Positions 63,266 to 64,000 of a DNA stretch of 64,000 nucleotides are shown piece by piece. Source of the DNA: Gordonia amicalis NBRC 100051 = JCM 11271 (GTDB taxonomy: Bacteria; Actinomycetota; Actinomycetes; Mycobacteriales; Mycobacteriaceae); NCBI RefSeq assembly GCF_000332995.1, contig NZ_BANS01000016.1, positions 62,001-126,000 of the forward strand, in the 5' to 3' direction. The translations under genes and the position numbers were made by a program. The notes beneath the pieces are model-generated. The model did not search any database, was not told where the DNA came from, and saw nothing but the letters and a program-made list of their open reading frames with translations. The stretch's first letter is position 1; each line of letters begins with the position of its first letter.

Positions 63266-63375
63266 TACTACCGTGGGCCCGGTGTGCCCGTCGGGACGGT
63301 GACGGGGGAGATTCCGTCATCACCGGCGCGCGACCCGAGCGAAGAAGACCCAGACGAGCCGACCAGGAGATCGCC

Positions 63376-64000
63376 ATGACGTATCCATCGGGGGGCTACG
63401 GGCAGCAGCCCGAGTCCGGCCAGTCCTACGGCCAGTACGGGAGTCCCTCGGGCTACCCGCAGGCCGGATCCCAGAACCCCGGATCGCAGGGGTCGCCGAC
63501 CTCCGGTTCGGAGCAGTACGGCCAGCAGTACCCGCAGAGTGGTCAGCAGGGTTACGGCCAGAGCCCTCAGCAGAATTATGGGCAGCAGTACGGCCAGCAG
63601 CAGGGCTATGAACAGCAGTACGGCCAGCAGCAGGGCTATGAACAGCAGGGTTACGGTCAGCAGGGTTACGGCCAGCAGGGCTACGGCCAGTACGGCTATT
63701 CGCAGCAGCCGGCGAAGCCGCCGAGCCAGGGCCTGCCCGCGATCACGCCGACGATCCTGGCCGGCGTCATCGGGCTGTTCGGGCTCGTCGTGCTGTTCAG
63801 CGGCTTCCTCGCCGCCGCCAAGGCCTACGACTTCGAGGTGCAGCTGTTCCAGACGCAGTACAACGCCCCGTACGCGCTGGTCGCCGTCGCCGGTGTGCTC
63901 TCGCTCATCTGGCTGATCCCGGGCGTCAAGGTCGCCGCGGCACCGATCGTCGCATCGCTGACCGTCACGGCGTTCCTGATCACGCTGTTCCAGTTCCTCA
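63376..64000 (+). CDS. DUF5336 membrane protein with Gln/Gly/Tyr-rich N-terminus, 3' end outside window
   Basis: This corresponds by position and layout to Rv0954. About 110 N-terminal residues form a low-complexity region of YGQQ-type repeats ([14 protein letters not shown] and related). At least three membrane segments follow ([61 protein letters not shown]). The ATG at 63376 follows AGGAGATCGCC. The window ends inside the membrane domain. A perfect 9+9 bp palindrome lies upstream. It is a distant relative of the protein at 47309-48001. Confidence 0.85.
   Translation, partial: MTYPSGGYGQQPESGQSYGQYGSPSGYPQAGSQNPGSQGSPTSGSEQYGQQYPQSGQQGYGQSPQQNYGQQYGQQQGYEQQYGQQQGYEQQGYGQQGYGQQGYGQYGYSQQPAKPPSQGLPAITPTILAGVIGLFGLVVLFSGFLAAAKAYDFEVQLFQTQYNAPYALVAVAGVLSLIWLIPGVKVAAAPIVASLTVTAFLITLFQFL

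Overview
The window is high-GC actinobacterial DNA and looks like a Gordonia-type member of the Mycobacteriales. Three things support this. It opens with a latex-clearing-protein (Lcp) gene. It carries the mycobacterial backbone order Fpg/Nei glycosylase, SDR, pgi, AroQ-type chorismate mutase, pcrA/uvrD1, M23 peptidase, sucC, sucD and DUF5336 protein (the Rv0944-Rv0954 neighbourhood of M. tuberculosis, from memory). It also has a leucine-catabolic block ordered like Rv2502c-Rv2498c.

Layout. 0-5.3 kb: 3' part of lcp, a membrane acyltransferase, tRNA-Arg(CCU), a complete IS1182-type insertion sequence with 15-bp inverted repeats and a 6-bp target duplication, and a GlxA-type regulator. 5.4-10.5 kb: a small membrane protein, an SDR, cobF, a fetB-like permease with cysQ, a Fpg/Nei glycosylase and a response regulator. 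10.4-17.3 kb: the matching histidine kinase, lying convergent to the regulator; a four-gene operon (ThDP enzyme, SRPBCC protein, KAS III-like enzyme, HisC-like aminotransferase) in which each gene overlaps the next by ATGA; and a second SDR. Many frames in this stretch are broken by apparent single-base losses in short G/C runs, so sequence error must be weighed against gene decay. 17.3-30.7 kb: the conserved backbone from pgi to sucCD.

30.7-48.8 kb is mostly accessory: an exported HNH lipoprotein; a protein of 9-residue VDL repeats coupled to an RDD protein; an AccD3-like carboxyltransferase with a Nudix enzyme; a four-gene EspC/WXG-like operon with two small membrane proteins; a nitroreductase and TetR; and an acyl-CoA ligase/XRE-TetR/cyclase/ligase/acyl-CoA dehydrogenase cluster with operator-like palindromes. 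A 5'-truncated DUF222-HNH pseudogene, a DUF5336 protein and a HemK-like methyltransferase follow.

48.9-63.2 kb is a leucine-degradation module. A fused 2-oxoacid:ferredoxin oxidoreductase runs leftward. Diverging from it are accD1-accA1 (methylcrotonyl-CoA carboxylase), isovaleryl-CoA dehydrogenase, a MaoC-like protein, a CitE-like lyase, an acyl-CoA ligase and acetoacetyl-CoA synthetase. Together these could take a branched 2-oxoacid through HMG-CoA to acetyl-CoA and acetoacetyl-CoA. The divergent control region holds an 18-bp palindrome, four 63-64-bp tandem repeats, a recognisable promoter and an 8+8 bp operator at the accD1 start. The window ends inside a second DUF5336 gene, behind a perfect 9+9 bp palindrome.
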